This document shows, piece by piece, positions 15,882 to 26,347 of a DNA stretch of 62,249 nucleotides. The notes below the pieces were generated by a model that searched no databases, was not told where the DNA came from, and worked only from the letters and a program-made list of their open reading frames with translations. Every line of letters begins with the position of its first letter. The first letter of the stretch is position 1. The DNA lies in NCBI GenBank assembly GCA_011050085.1, contig DRGL01000021.1, positions 1 through 62,249 of the forward strand. The letters are read 5' to 3'. This DNA is from Pricia antarctica. GTDB taxonomy: Bacteria; Bacteroidota; Bacteroidia; Flavobacteriales; Flavobacteriaceae. The position numbers were made by a program, and so were the translations under genes.

Positions 15882-17339
15882 GTGTCCAAACTCTTACCAA
15901 GTTTACTGATTTGCATATTCATATATTCTAGCTCCGCTGCACAAGAATTTAAGGTCTCGGGAACGGTTGTTGATGCCCTCACTAAAAAACCTTTGGAGGC
16001 CACTACGATTTATGCCGAATCACCGCGCGATAGTTCACTCGTCACCTATACGATTTCAGACGGAGACGGATTCTTCGAGCTCGAAGAACGCAGCAACCTT
16101 AAAGCCTTAAATCTCTTCATTTCTTACATAGGATATAAAACCAAGTCCATTAAAATATCCCTTAAAGCACTGGTGAAACTGGGTAATATACCTATGGAAG
16201 AACAGGTACAGGAATTAAAGGGGGTGAATATTGTAGGTGAACGGGTACCCATTACTATCAAAAAGGATACGATGGAGTTTAATGCCGATTCTTTCACGAC
16301 CCGACCCGATGCTACCGTTGAAGACGTGCTTAAAAAGCTGCCCGGTGTACAAGTAGATCGTGACGGCAAGATTACGGTAAATGGTAAAGAAGTCAATAAG
16401 GTGTTGGTGAACGGACAAGTGTTTTTTAGCAATGACCCTAAAGTGGCCACTAAAAGTCTACCCAAAGAAGTAATCGATAAGATACAGATTACCGATACTA
16501 AAACAAAGACCCAAGAGTTTACCGGCGAGGAAAGCGATGGTGAAAATAAGACCATTAACTTGACCATTAAAAAAGATAAGAATAAAGGGTATATTGGCAG
16601 ATTGGCCGCGGGTTATGGTACCGATGACCGTTATCAAGTAAACGGATTGCTAAATTATTTTAACGATAGGGAACGAATCAGTTTCATAGCGAGCTCAAAC
16701 AATATTAATAATTCCGGATTTTCTTTTGACGAGATTTATGATATGGTGGGCAATACCCGGGGCGGTTATGATGGCGCAAGGGATGCAGGTCTAATCAATA
16801 ATTTTGGCAACGGCATTACGACCTCTTCAAATATCGGTGGTAGTTATGCCAACGCTGACAAAGGGCAATATGAGTTAGATGGCAACTACTTTTTTGGCTA
16901 TAGCGATTCCTTTAATAACCAAAGAACAAGCCGGGAGAACATTCTGCCCGACCGAAGATTCTTTACAGAAAACGAAAGTAACTTTGCAGGTTCGACTAAT
17001 TCTAATCGCGGCGCGGCCAATTTGGAATTCGATATCGATAGTACTCTAAGAATCACTGTTGAGCCCTCAATGAGCATTAATCGAACATATTCGCAGCGTG
17101 TAAATACATCTTCGACTATAAATGCCGATGGCGAACTTATAAACCAAAACGATAGATCCACGTTGGAAGATGGTTTTCAGCGCAACTTTTCCAATCGTTT
17201 CAATATCATCAAAAAGCTCGATACTATCGGAAAGTTCATTAGCCTTTCGTTCTCGAACAACAACACGGAAAATAACAGTACATCTAACCTCAATTCCCTG
17301 CGGGAAGTATTTGGTGACAATCCCAACAGCAGCTTTTAA
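15882..17339 (+). CDS. Outer-membrane beta-barrel receptor, N-terminal fragment
   Basis: This 485-residue part has a signal peptide, a CarboxypepD-regulatory-like beta-sandwich (about 25-110), a plug-like domain (about 125-225: LKKLPGVQVDRDGKITVNGK), and the first barrel strands. The family (TonB-receptor-like, OMP_b-brl_3) sits in the outer membrane and normally measures about 900 residues. The frame ends early at TAA in the run CTTTTAAA (17333-17340); the missing barrel continues in another frame at once. One added T restores a full protein. The start is GTG at 15882. Confidence 0.82.
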   Translation: MSKLLPSLLICIFIYSSSAAQEFKVSGTVVDALTKKPLEATTIYAESPRDSSLVTYTISDGDGFFELEERSNLKALNLFISYIGYKTKSIKISLKALVKLGNIPMEEQVQELKGVNIVGERVPITIKKDTMEFNADSFTTRPDATVEDVLKKLPGVQVDRDGKITVNGKEVNKVLVNGQVFFSNDPKVATKSLPKEVIDKIQITDTKTKTQEFTGEESDGENKTINLTIKKDKNKGYIGRLAAGYGTDDRYQVNGLLNYFNDRERISFIASSNNINNSGFSFDEIYDMVGNTRGGYDGARDAGLINNFGNGITTSSNIGGSYANADKGQYELDGNYFFGYSDSFNNQRTSRENILPDRRFFTENESNFAGSTNSNRGAANLEFDIDSTLRITVEPSMSINRTYSQRVNTSSTINADGELINQNDRSTLEDGFQRNFSNRFNIIKKLDTIGKFISLSFSNNNTENNSTSNLNSLREVFGDNPNSSF

Positions 17340-17353
17340 ATCAACTTTCCGAA

Positions 17354-18637
17354 GTGAGCAACAAAGGTAATTCGTACGATCTAGAGGCTGAATACAGACA
17401 GCCTTTACTTGATAGGTGGTTTTTAGATTTGGGATATGAATATTCAAGAGATGACCGCGAGAATAGCAAGTTGGTGATGGACTTCGACGAAGCAAGTGGT
17501 AGATTCACGTTATTCAATGAAACGCTAAGCTCTGATTTTAATTTTGAGAGTATACAGCAAACCCCTTCAATAGGTGTCCGAAAGCGAGGGGATAACTTGA
17601 ATTTGCGTTTCGGTGCTTCCTATACATTTACAGATTTAAATAATCGTGATTTCTTGCAGAATACTTCATTTTCAAGGTCTTTTAAGAACCTACTTTTCAC
17701 GGGTAGACTTCGGTACTCCCTAGGTAAGAACAAACGTTTTTATGCCAGTTACCGTTCCCGATTGAACCTTCCATCGGTCAATCAGCTGCAACCTGTGCCC
17801 AATGTGAACGACCCTCTGAATATTGTCATTGGAAATCCCGATTTGTCCCCTGCTGTCAACCATGGTATTAATTTTAATTATGATAACTACAATTGGAAAG
17901 AAAGAACCGGCATCTACGTGTATTCCAATATCGATATAGAAAAAAATCGCGTCTCCGCGATATCGACTACTGACGAAAACTTATTGCGAACCACCAGATT
18001 TATCAATATTGATGGTAACTATGACGGCTCCGCCGGATTTGGATATTCAAAGGAAATAAAAAAAGATAGTACATTTTCAGCCAATTTCAACGTTCGGCCC
18101 AACCTTAGATTTGGCCGACAGGTAAGCTTTACGAACGGTACGGAACTGAAGGCCCGTAGTTTTGATGTATCTCCCTATTTTTCAACTACTCTAAATTTTA
18201 GGGAATTGGTAGAGTTTGAACCGGGGTACGGGATTACTTTTAATACTACCCGATATAATCTAGAAAATATCGATGATGTCAAATACACTTCCCAAAATTT
18301 CAATGTAAGATTGACTACCTATTGGCCAGAGAATTTAGTCTGGGGCAACGATATCAGATATACCTATAACGGCAATGTAAGCCCTGGGTTTAGAAAAGAT
18401 GCCCTGTTCTGGAATATGAGTCTAGGCCTAGATATATTCGATAAAAAAGCGACCGTTAAAGTGTTGGCCTACGACCTATTAAACCAAAATACCAACGTTC
18501 GCAGAACCACAGGAGAAGATTTTATCCAAGATTTTCAAGGCACGGTACTACAGCGTTATTTTATGGGAAGCTTTACCTATAAATTTGATCAATTCGGGGG
18601 AGCAAAAAAGAAAGGTGGCCGAAATTATAGGAGATAA
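17354..18637 (+). CDS. Outer-membrane beta-barrel receptor, C-terminal fragment
   Basis: This 427-residue part is the remaining barrel, with alternating hydrophobic strands and a conserved QLQPVPNVNDPLNIVIGNPDL segment around 155. It ends in a Lys/Arg-rich tail after the last strand. The frame is open back to 17318, beyond the GTG start, and reads smoothly on from the N-terminal fragment (NSSF then LNQLSEVSNKG). On its own it lacks signal and plug and would not be exported. It is either half of a pseudogene or the product of a frameshifted or mis-sequenced gene. Confidence 0.8.
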   Translation: MSNKGNSYDLEAEYRQPLLDRWFLDLGYEYSRDDRENSKLVMDFDEASGRFTLFNETLSSDFNFESIQQTPSIGVRKRGDNLNLRFGASYTFTDLNNRDFLQNTSFSRSFKNLLFTGRLRYSLGKNKRFYASYRSRLNLPSVNQLQPVPNVNDPLNIVIGNPDLSPAVNHGINFNYDNYNWKERTGIYVYSNIDIEKNRVSAISTTDENLLRTTRFINIDGNYDGSAGFGYSKEIKKDSTFSANFNVRPNLRFGRQVSFTNGTELKARSFDVSPYFSTTLNFRELVEFEPGYGITFNTTRYNLENIDDVKYTSQNFNVRLTTYWPENLVWGNDIRYTYNGNVSPGFRKDALFWNMSLGLDIFDKKATVKVLAYDLLNQNTNVRRTTGEDFIQDFQGTVLQRYFMGSFTYKFDQFGGAKKKGGRNYRR

Positions 18638-18951
18638 GAAGGCTAAGCTAAATAGAACTAGGGTAAAACTGTATTTTTCAAAATAGATTTACTGCCATTT
18701 AATGATGAGCTAATTAACCCCATTTAGAGGCCTTGATAGTCCGCATTTTTTCTGAATTGCGTAATCATCGTGATTTCAATAACTTGATTCCAGGTAGTAT
18801 CCTTTACTATTTTCTCTGTGCATTTTTAGATGGCTATGGTCACTTGCCTCAACTGTTCGGAAACAATAATCAAAAATTGAGTAGTTTTATTTCAGTATAT
18901 GTTTGGAAACCTAGCTATACTGCTCAAATTCAGTTTCAGTCTAACCGAGAC
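18638..18951. other. Gene-free region between convergent genes
   Basis: About 310 bases between the receptor and the TPM gene, which converge here. Plus-strand open frames running from here into 19.2 kb are antisense of the glycine-rich TPM tail and are not genes. I see no strong hairpin. Confidence 0.4.
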
Positions 18952-19752
18952 TTACCAGCCTCCAGAGGCACCACCACCGCCAAAGCCGCCGCCACCGCCG
19001 AATCCACCAAAGCCACCACCACCTCCGCCGCCGGAGCCAAATCCACCGCCTCCGAATCCACCAGAACCACTACTACGGCCCATGTTACTCAGAATAATCA
19101 TATCCCAGATATTAAATCCACCAGAACGTTTGCCACCATTGCGTCCGCCACCATTGCGATTACGTCTTGAAAGTATGATAAGAATAACAAAAAATATGAT
19201 AAAAGGAAGAAGTGATCGAAACGAAAAATCCCCGCCATCGTTTGTTTTAGGGTCACCTTGATATTCGCCCGACAAAATTTGGAAAATAACATCCGCGCCT
19301 TTGTCGATACCGGCGTAGAAATTCCCTTGTTTAAATTCCGGAACTATAATGTTTTCAATAATACGTTTTGAAAGCGCATCGGTTAACAGATATTCTATGC
19401 CATACCCTGTCTGTATGGCGACTTTTCTATCATCCTTTGCAACTAGCAGAATAATGCCATTGTCTTTTTCTTTATTTCCTATACCCCATTTGTGGGCCAA
19501 TTGAGTCGCATAAAATTTTATCTCCTCGCCATTGGTAGTAGGCATCATCAATACTAAAATCTCTGTGGAGGTAGAATCGCTATACTGCTCCAGTTTTTTA
19601 GATAGAGCGCTGAATTCAGATGGGGATAATGTTTTGGTACTGTCTATTAGGGCCGGTATAAATTCCGGCTTTTCAGGCAAGGTTACTTGCCCAAAAACAC
19701 ATCCAAACACAAAAAAGAAAATTGCTATTAGTTTAACCTTTCGATACCTCAT
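18952..19752 (-). CDS. TPM-domain membrane protein with glycine-rich tail
   Basis: The 266-residue protein has a signal peptide (cleaved near FGQ), a TPM domain (about 30-170, with GIEYLLTDALSKRIIE), one membrane segment (about 182-198, LLPFIIFFVILIIL), and a long Gly/Ser/Phe-rich tail. TPM (YgcG/Psb32-like) proteins are envelope proteins linked to LemA; the biochemical role is not well fixed. It is third in the LemA-TPM-TPM operon and overlaps the preceding gene by 20 bases. Confidence 0.87.
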   Translation of the reverse strand: MRYRKVKLIAIFFFVFGCVFGQVTLPEKPEFIPALIDSTKTLSPSEFSALSKKLEQYSDSTSTEILVLMMPTTNGEEIKFYATQLAHKWGIGNKEKDNGIILLVAKDDRKVAIQTGYGIEYLLTDALSKRIIENIIVPEFKQGNFYAGIDKGADVIFQILSGEYQGDPKTNDGGDFSFRSLLPFIIFFVILIILSRRNRNGGGRNGGKRSGGFNIWDMIILSNMGRSSGSGGFGGGGFGSGGGGGGGFGGFGGGGGFGGGGASGGW

Positions 19753-20170
19753 TGCTCAGTTCGTTTATATCGCCCTGTTGCCATGGGAAATGGGTCTGTA
19801 ACTCTTTTCCGGCCATCAATATGCCATCGATGATACCCTGTTTGAAGTTGTTTTTCTTGAATTGCGATTGAATGGTATCGCGAGTAGTATCCCAAAAATC
19901 ATTGGGCACCGCCTTGTTAATTCCATGGTCGCCGCAAATGGCAAATTTTCGGTCATTGACCGCCACGTATATAAGTACACCGGTTCCATCTTTGGTATTG
20001 CCCATCTTGAGCATTTTAAAGACTTCTTTGGCACGCTCAAAGTGGGGCAACTGGGTATGCGCCTCGATATGTACACGGATCTCACCTGATGTTCTTTTTT
20101 CGGCCGTAAGAATGGCCTGTACAATATCTTGTTCTTCTTCCGCGGATAAAAAATCCTCTACTTTAGACAT
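19733..20170 (-). CDS. TPM-domain protein without signal peptide
   Basis: A 145-residue protein made of little more than a TPM domain: a helical N-terminus (VEDFLSAEEEQDIVQAI), then SGEIRVHIEAH and the DRKFAICGDHGI core. It has no obvious signal or membrane anchor, unlike the next gene. It is 17 bases after lemA and overlaps the following TPM gene by 20 bases, so the three are translated together. Confidence 0.83.
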   Translation of the reverse strand: MSKVEDFLSAEEEQDIVQAILTAEKRTSGEIRVHIEAHTQLPHFERAKEVFKMLKMGNTKDGTGVLIYVAVNDRKFAICGDHGINKAVPNDFWDTTRDTIQSQFKKNNFKQGIIDGILMAGKELQTHFPWQQGDINELSNEVSKG

Positions 20171-20187
20171 AGAATGGGGTTAGGCGA

Positions 20188-20787
20188 TTACTCAAAGTCG
20201 AAGCTGGCGTCCGGTGCATTTTCAGAGCCAGGGTCGGCACTGTATCTAGACATTTCCTCGAAGCCGAACATGCCCGCCAAAAGCGTACCAGGGAATTTGG
20301 AGGTGTGAACGTCATATGTGTTTACCTTTTCGTTGAAACGATCACGGGCCACGTTGATTCGGTTTTCGGTACCTTCCAATTGTGATTGTAGCTCAAGAAA
20401 GTTTTGGTTCGCCTTTAATTCGGGATAACGCTCAACCACGACCATCAATTTACTAAGAGCACCTGTGAGTCCACTTTGGGCCTGCTGAAACGCTTCCATG
20501 TTTTGGGGTGTCAGGTTGCCTGCGTCAATGTTTGTAGATGTTGCCTTGGCCCGTGCCTCGATGACATCGGTAAGGGTTCCTCTCTCAAAATCGGCAGCAC
20601 CCTGTACGGTCTTTACCAAATTGCCGATAAGGTCGTTTCTACGCTGGTACGAACTTTCTACGTTCGACCAAGCGGTTTTGGCATCGGCCTCTAGTTCTAC
20701 CGCGGTATTGTTAAAGCCGACGCCCCATCTGTAAAGGCCGAAGGCGATGGCACCAATAACAATCAATGCAATTAATCCTTTTTTCAT
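20188..20787 (-). CDS. lemA: LemA family protein
   Basis: The 199-residue protein has an N-terminal membrane anchor (residues 4-18) followed by the helical LemA domain, with the family pattern YQRRNDLIGNLVKTV near 53 and AERYPELKANQNFLELQ-like residues near 120-135. LemA proteins are anchored in the inner membrane with a coiled periplasmic or cytoplasmic helix bundle; their function is poorly defined. It leads the LemA-TPM-TPM operon. Confidence 0.93.
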   Translation of the reverse strand: MKKGLIALIVIGAIAFGLYRWGVGFNNTAVELEADAKTAWSNVESSYQRRNDLIGNLVKTVQGAADFERGTLTDVIEARAKATSTNIDAGNLTPQNMEAFQQAQSGLTGALSKLMVVVERYPELKANQNFLELQSQLEGTENRINVARDRFNEKVNTYDVHTSKFPGTLLAGMFGFEEMSRYSADPGSENAPDASFDFE

Positions 20788-21014
20788 ATTCGTGATTTAA
20801 TGGGTATAGACGCTATGCACTTCGTCTGAACGGGTTGTTGATTATACATCGCGATGCATCGCGTTTTTATTGGGTTGTTGTTTTAGCATCACCGTATAGG
20901 ATATCTGCTTTTTTAATGTCCTTTTTGGATTAGTAGCTATTATGGATCGATTGTTACAATGCTTAGTGCATAAATCGATGTTATCCTTTTTTTGATTTCC
21001 GACTCTTAAACTTT

Positions 21015-21344
21015 TTAAAGCTGATCTTTAATTTTGACTAGCTCAGCCTTTACACGCTCAAGTTTGTCGATAATCTCAAAGTTGTTCAAGGTTTTTTGAC
21101 GGTTTTCTTTAAGATGGGTCTTGGCTCCCTCAAGTGTAAAGCCCCGTTCTTTGACCAAATGAAATATGAGTTTAAGGTTGTCGATGTCCTGTGGAGTGAA
21201 TTTTCGATTACCCTTGGCATTTTTCTTAGGTTTGAGTGCGTCAAATTCCTTTTCCCAAAACCGAATGAGTGAAGTATTTACGTCAAAGGCCTTGGCGACC
21301 TCTCCGATACCGTAGTAGCGTTTTTCAGGAAGTTCTATTTGCAT
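21015..21344 (-). CDS. MerR-family transcriptional regulator
   Basis: A 109-residue regulator with an N-terminal winged helix of MerR type (YYGIGEVAKAFDVNTSLIRFWEKEF, first 32 residues) and a short coiled dimerization helix; no effector domain. It starts one base after the M23 peptidase stop on the same strand, and lies before the LemA cluster, an arrangement common in Flavobacteria. Its targets are not evident. Confidence 0.88.
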   Translation of the reverse strand: MQIELPEKRYYGIGEVAKAFDVNTSLIRFWEKEFDALKPKKNAKGNRKFTPQDIDNLKLIFHLVKERGFTLEGAKTHLKENRQKTLNNFEIIDKLERVKAELVKIKDQL

Positions 21345-21345
21345 C

Positions 21346-22323
21346 TTAATCTAGAGATTGATTTTCTTGTTGCGACTGTTTTAACATAGCCTCGAATTCT
21401 TTAGCGCTTAAACTACCATAATAGAAATTTATGGGATTTATCCGTTCCTCATCCTTCCAAACTTCGTAATGAACGTGTGGCGCCTCTGAACGGCCTGTAT
21501 TACCGACAAAACCGATTAGGTCGCCGCGTTTTACTTTTTGATATCGCTTTACGTTATACTCGCTCATGTGTGCGTAGATGGTTAAATAACCATAGCCGTG
21601 GTCGATACGGACGTGTTTTCCGAAACCTGAGGAATTATTGTCCGCTCGGGTTACTTTCCCATCACCCGTAGCATAAATAGGTGTTCCTTTTTTAGCTGAA
21701 AAATCCATGCCGCGATGCATTTTTCGAGCTTTGGTAAACGGATCGGTACGCCAGCCGTAACCCGAGGCCATATGCTTCAAATCTTCATTTCGAACGGGTT
21801 GAATCGCTGGTATCGCCATCAATAGTTTTTCCTTTTCTGCGGCCAGCTCAGTAATTTCGTCAAGGGATTTAGACTGTATTGCCATCTGTTTTTTAATGAT
21901 ATCGAGCCGTTTGGTCGTAGCGATTACCATATCCGAATTATTAAAACCTTCGAGGGATTTATAACGGTTTACGCCGCCAAAACCCGCTCGGCGCTGCTCT
22001 TCCGGGATAGGATTGGCCTCAAAATACAGCCGATAGATATTGTTGTCACGATCTTCGATATTGGTGAGCACTTCTTCCATCTGTCCCATTTTACGGTTCA
22101 GAAGGTCGAATTGTAGCTGGTAATTATGTACTTCACGTTGCAGTGAAAGTTCTTGGGGCGTATTGATAAGGTTGGTGTTCATTAATAAAATGAGTGCCAA
22201 TAAACCGAAAAAGAAAGACCCTAATATGAAAAAGGCTATATTCCGATAGCGCCGTGATTTTTTCGGCTCAATCTTTCGGTACGAAAGCGTATCGGGATCA
22301 TAATAGTACTTTACCTTAGACAT
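21346..22323 (-). CDS. M23-family cell-wall peptidase with coiled coil
   Basis: A 325-residue membrane-anchored endopeptidase for peptidoglycan crosslinks. It has one membrane segment (about 25-48), a periplasmic coiled coil (about 60-185), and a LytM/M23 domain (about 190-305) with the zinc ligands in HRGMDFSAKKGTP and HVHYEVW. It is divergent from alaS and cotranscribed with the MerR gene. The fold and coiled coil resemble MepM/EnvC-like division hydrolases. Confidence 0.92.
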   Translation of the reverse strand: MSKVKYYYDPDTLSYRKIEPKKSRRYRNIAFFILGSFFFGLLALILLMNTNLINTPQELSLQREVHNYQLQFDLLNRKMGQMEEVLTNIEDRDNNIYRLYFEANPIPEEQRRAGFGGVNRYKSLEGFNNSDMVIATTKRLDIIKKQMAIQSKSLDEITELAAEKEKLLMAIPAIQPVRNEDLKHMASGYGWRTDPFTKARKMHRGMDFSAKKGTPIYATGDGKVTRADNNSSGFGKHVRIDHGYGYLTIYAHMSEYNVKRYQKVKRGDLIGFVGNTGRSEAPHVHYEVWKDEERINPINFYYGSLSAKEFEAMLKQSQQENQSLD

Positions 22324-22335
22324 AATTATTTATCC

Positions 22336-22343
22336 TATTTTTG
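22336..22343 (+). promoter_or_regulatory. Candidate -7 box for alaS
   Basis: TATTTTTG fits TAnnTTTG and lies 79 bases upstream of the alaS ATG in the short divergent intergenic region. No clean TTG is found 19 bases upstream, so confidence is limited. Confidence 0.35.
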
Positions 22344-22422
22344 CGCATAATTCATCCATATCTACAAATATAAAAATTGTTTCCTTTAAAACGGAAGAAT
22401 TTCCAAAACCTTATATTTTTCA

Positions 22423-25038
22423 ATGAATTCCAAAGCAATTAGACAAAAATATTTAGATTTTTTTAAGGACAAAGGACACAAAATTGTTCCCTCGGCACCT
22501 ATGGTGATCAAAGATGACCCAACGCTGCTATTTACCAACGCGGGAATGAACCAATTCAAGGAGTTTTTTCTGGGAAACAGCCTGGTCAAGCATACCAGGG
22601 TCACCGATAGCCAAAAGTGCCTTCGGGTGAGTGGCAAGCATAATGATTTGGAAGAAGTGGGAAAAGATACCTACCACCATACGATGTTCGAGATGTTGGG
22701 CAATTGGAGCTTTGGCGATTATTTTAAGAAGGATGCCATTCATTGGGCCTGGGAACTATTGACGGAAGAGCTCAAGATAGATAAGGATAGTCTTTACGTA
22801 TCTGTTTTTGAGGGAAGCCAAGATGCTGACCAACTTGAGATGGATACCGAGGCCTTCAATCTTTGGAAGGCTATCGTTCCCGAAGAACGTATCATTAGGG
22901 GCAATAAAAAGGATAATTTTTGGGAAATGGGCGATCAAGGTCCTTGTGGGCCGTGCTCCGAGATTCACGTCGATATTCGCTCGGATGCTGAAAAAGCTGA
23001 AGTTTCGGGTGCATCGTTGGTCAATCAAGACCATCCGCAGGTGGTTGAGATATGGAACTTGGTCTTTATGCAATATAACCGGAAGGCCGATGGAAGGCTA
23101 GAAAATCTGCCCGCAAAACACGTTGATACCGGAATGGGTTTTGAGCGGTTGTGTATGGTTTTACAAGGAAAGACCTCGAATTATGATACGGACGTTTTTA
23201 CCCCTATCATCCGCGAGATTGAGCAGATTACGGATTCAAAATATGGAAAGGAAGCCGAGACCGATATTGCCATCAGGGTTATTGCCGACCATATTCGCGC
23301 CGTATCTTTTTCGATTGCTGACGGACAGTTACCGAGCAATACCGGTGCGGGTTATGTGATCCGTCGAATTTTACGGCGTGCGGTACGTTACGGCTTCACT
23401 TTCTTAGACACTAAAGGTCCGTTTATGTTTCGTTTGGTAAACGTACTGACCAATACAATGGGCGATGCCTTCCCCGAACTTAAAGACCAGCGGCAGTTGA
23501 TTGAAAATGTTATAAAGGAAGAAGAGCATTCCTTTTTAAATACGTTAGAGCAGGGCTTGGTGTTGTTAGATCAGGTAGTAGTGGGTACGAAAGGCAAGGA
23601 AGTAAATGGTCGAAAAGCTTTTGAGCTCTATGATACCTACGGATTCCCCGTAGATCTCACCGCCCTGATTCTTCAAGAAAAGGGATTAACTTTAGATGAA
23701 AAGGGTTTTAATACGGCGATGCAAGAGCAAAAAGACCGTTCGAAGTCCGCCTCAAAAACCACAACGGGTGACTGGACGGTACTATCGAATGACGCTGAAC
23801 AAGAGTTCATTGGCTATGATTATCTCGAAGCGCAGGTCAAAATAGTCAAATATCGAAAAGTAAGCTCGAAGAAAGACGGCGAGCAATATCAGACCGTCTT
23901 GAACCTGACTCCATTTTATCCTGAAGGAGGAGGCCAAGTAGGGGATAAAGGATATTTGGAAACCGCAAATGGCGACGTCATTTATATTGTGGACACCAAA
24001 AAAGAGAATAACGAAATCGTCCATTTCACGAAGAATCTACCGAAGAATCCGAACGAAATCTTTAAGGTAGTGGTCGATGCCACCCAACGACATCGCACCG
24101 AGGCCAATCATACGGCAACGCATTTGTTGCATCAGGGTCTTCGGGAAATTTTAGGAACGCATGTTGAGCAAAAAGGTTCTGCGGTACATTCAAAATATCT
24201 GCGTTTTGATTTCTCGCACTTTGCTAAATTGACCGCAGACGAATTGCAAGGGGTAGAGAATTTTGTGAACGCACGTATAACCGGAAACAGTCCTTTCGAG
24301 GAAAATAGAAATGTTCCAATGGAAAAAGCGTTGGAAGAAGGCGCAATGGCCCTGTTCGGTGAAAAATATGGTGACGCGGTACGCACGGTACGTTTTGGGA
24401 AGTCTATTGAGCTATGCGGGGGTACTCACGTAAAGAATACGGGTGATATCTGGTATTTCAAGATACGTTCTGAAGGTGCCGTGGCAGCAGGTATTCGACG
24501 TATTGAGGCCATTACCTCCGATGCCGTCAAGGATTTTTACCAAGATAATGACCGCAAACTTTCGGAAATACAACGTACACTGAACAATCCACAAGACCCT
24601 ATTAAAGCGGTGGAATCTTTGCAGGAAGAAAATGCTAAACTTAAAAAAGAGGTCGAAAATCTTTTGAAGGATAAAGCTAAGAACCTCAAGGGCGATTTAG
24701 TCAACGAACTAGAAGCGGTCAACGGCATACAGTTCTTGGCCAAAAAAGTCGATTTGGATGCGGGGGGCATTAAAGATTTATGCTTTGAAATGGGAAACAA
24801 CCGTGATGACCTCTTCCTATTATTTGGAACGGAGCAGAACGGCAAAGCCTTGTTATCTTGCTATATTTCTAAAAAACTGGTTGCTGAAAAAGACTTGAAC
24901 GCTGGTACAATTGTACGTGAATTGGGGAAATTCATTCAAGGCGGTGGTGGCGGACAACCGTTCTTCGCAACCGCCGGAGGAAAAAATCCGGGTGGTATTG
25001 ATGAAGCTTTGGAGAAGGCGAAAGCTTATTTGCTGTAA
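22423..25038 (+). CDS. alaS: Alanine--tRNA ligase
   Basis: AlaRS charges tRNA-Ala. The 871-residue protein has the class II catalytic core (about 1-250, [19 protein letters not shown]), tRNA-recognition helices, the editing domain with zinc ligands HTATHLLH near 567 and CGGTH near 666, and the C-terminal oligomerization/DHHA1 domain with the GGGGG(Q) loop near 845. Length is standard. It is a single gene, divergent from the M23 peptidase. Confidence 0.98.
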   Translation: MNSKAIRQKYLDFFKDKGHKIVPSAPMVIKDDPTLLFTNAGMNQFKEFFLGNSLVKHTRVTDSQKCLRVSGKHNDLEEVGKDTYHHTMFEMLGNWSFGDYFKKDAIHWAWELLTEELKIDKDSLYVSVFEGSQDADQLEMDTEAFNLWKAIVPEERIIRGNKKDNFWEMGDQGPCGPCSEIHVDIRSDAEKAEVSGASLVNQDHPQVVEIWNLVFMQYNRKADGRLENLPAKHVDTGMGFERLCMVLQGKTSNYDTDVFTPIIREIEQITDSKYGKEAETDIAIRVIADHIRAVSFSIADGQLPSNTGAGYVIRRILRRAVRYGFTFLDTKGPFMFRLVNVLTNTMGDAFPELKDQRQLIENVIKEEEHSFLNTLEQGLVLLDQVVVGTKGKEVNGRKAFELYDTYGFPVDLTALILQEKGLTLDEKGFNTAMQEQKDRSKSASKTTTGDWTVLSNDAEQEFIGYDYLEAQVKIVKYRKVSSKKDGEQYQTVLNLTPFYPEGGGQVGDKGYLETANGDVIYIVDTKKENNEIVHFTKNLPKNPNEIFKVVVDATQRHRTEANHTATHLLHQGLREILGTHVEQKGSAVHSKYLRFDFSHFAKLTADELQGVENFVNARITGNSPFEENRNVPMEKALEEGAMALFGEKYGDAVRTVRFGKSIELCGGTHVKNTGDIWYFKIRSEGAVAAGIRRIEAITSDAVKDFYQDNDRKLSEIQRTLNNPQDPIKAVESLQEENAKLKKEVENLLKDKAKNLKGDLVNELEAVNGIQFLAKKVDLDAGGIKDLCFEMGNNRDDLFLLFGTEQNGKALLSCYISKKLVAEKDLNAGTIVRELGKFIQGGGGGQPFFATAGGKNPGGIDEALEKAKAYLL

Positions 25039-25210
25039 CTAGTTGATGAGATTTTTTACCAAGCAGGATATGAAGTGGAAGCCAATTAGTGGTAGGTAGG
25101 GTAGCTAATTCCGAAAATATGATAACCGTCAATCAGGTCATATTCCAAATTTATACTTTTTCAGATATTTCATAGGAGCCCATTGTCTTGGTTATAAATA
25201 AAGTATCAAA

Positions 25211-26167
25211 ATGAAACTCCAGACCGAAATTCCGTTAGATAAAGCTGAGCACCAAATTGATTACGACAGCCGATTAGTAGTGTTGGGTTCCTGCTTTGCT
25301 GAAAACATGGGCAAGAAATTTGAATATTACAAGTTTCAGCAGCTACAGAATCCGTTTGGCATCCTTTTTCATCCATTGGCCATCGAAAAATTGCTTTCAA
25401 AGGCGGTGAAAAAGGAATGGTATTGTGAAACCGATATTTTTCAATTGAACGGTCTTTGGCACTGCTTTGATGCACATTCCAATCTTAGCGATATATCGCA
25501 AAAAAAGTTGCTGGAAAAATTGAATACCGGGCTAACCTCCATGCGTAAGCATATAGATAACGCTACCCATAGTATCATCACCTTAGGCACGGCATGGGTT
25601 TATCGTCATACGGAATCTGATACCATTGTGGCCAATTGCCATAAGGTGCCCCAAAACGAATTTTCCAAGGAATTGATTCCGATCCCAGCGATAGTGAAAA
25701 GTCTAAAACGTATAGTCGAATTGGTGCAGTCGGTCAATGTGGACCTACAACTCATCTTTACGGTTTCCCCGGTTCGACATCTTAAAGACGGATTTGTAGA
25801 AAACCAAAGAAGTAAGGCGCATTTAGTTGCTGGGATGCATCAGCTTTTGGAGACCTCCAATTTCAAATCTTTTGCCTCTTACTTCCCATCTTACGAACTG
25901 CTTATGGACGAGTTGCGGGACTATCGTTTCTATGAACGTGATATGGTTCACCCCAATCAGCTGGCCATCGACTATATATGGGAAAAATTCAAGCAGGCAT
26001 GGATTTCCAATAGGGCATTTAAGACCATGGAGGAGGTAGAGCGTGTACAAAAAGGCATATCACATAGGCCGTTCAATCCAGATACGGAACATCACCGTAG
26101 TTTTCAAAAAGTCCTTGACTTCAAGATGTCCGAATTGAAAACACAGCACCCGTTTATGGAATTCTAA
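25211..26167 (+). CDS. GSCFA-domain protein
   Basis: This 318-residue protein carries the family-naming motif LGSCFAENMG near residue 25 and a conserved SPVRHLKDG near 180. GSCFA proteins are SGNH-hydrolase-like and may be esterases or lipases acting on envelope or capsule sugars; the substrate is unknown. No signal peptide is seen. It stands alone after alaS. Confidence 0.9.
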   Translation: MKLQTEIPLDKAEHQIDYDSRLVVLGSCFAENMGKKFEYYKFQQLQNPFGILFHPLAIEKLLSKAVKKEWYCETDIFQLNGLWHCFDAHSNLSDISQKKLLEKLNTGLTSMRKHIDNATHSIITLGTAWVYRHTESDTIVANCHKVPQNEFSKELIPIPAIVKSLKRIVELVQSVNVDLQLIFTVSPVRHLKDGFVENQRSKAHLVAGMHQLLETSNFKSFASYFPSYELLMDELRDYRFYERDMVHPNQLAIDYIWEKFKQAWISNRAFKTMEEVERVQKGISHRPFNPDTEHHRSFQKVLDFKMSELKTQHPFMEF

Positions 26168-26347
26168 AGCTGAATTATTTAGGTCCGAAGCTTTGGTTTG
26201 GAGGATTAGTAAAATTTGCCGTCACCAAAATTTGTTGGATTTGCAGGATTTGAATCAGTGGAAACCATTAAAATTTAAAAGATTAAATTCCGTCAATGAA
26301 AATAGTGGACACTGTGAAATAGGTCTTTATTGCCGTAAATTTATCCT

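Noticed and set aside
18899-19261. Plus-strand proline-rich frames across 18.7-19.26 kb
   Set aside because: They are the antisense of the glycine-rich tail of the TPM protein; composition follows from the Gly codons.
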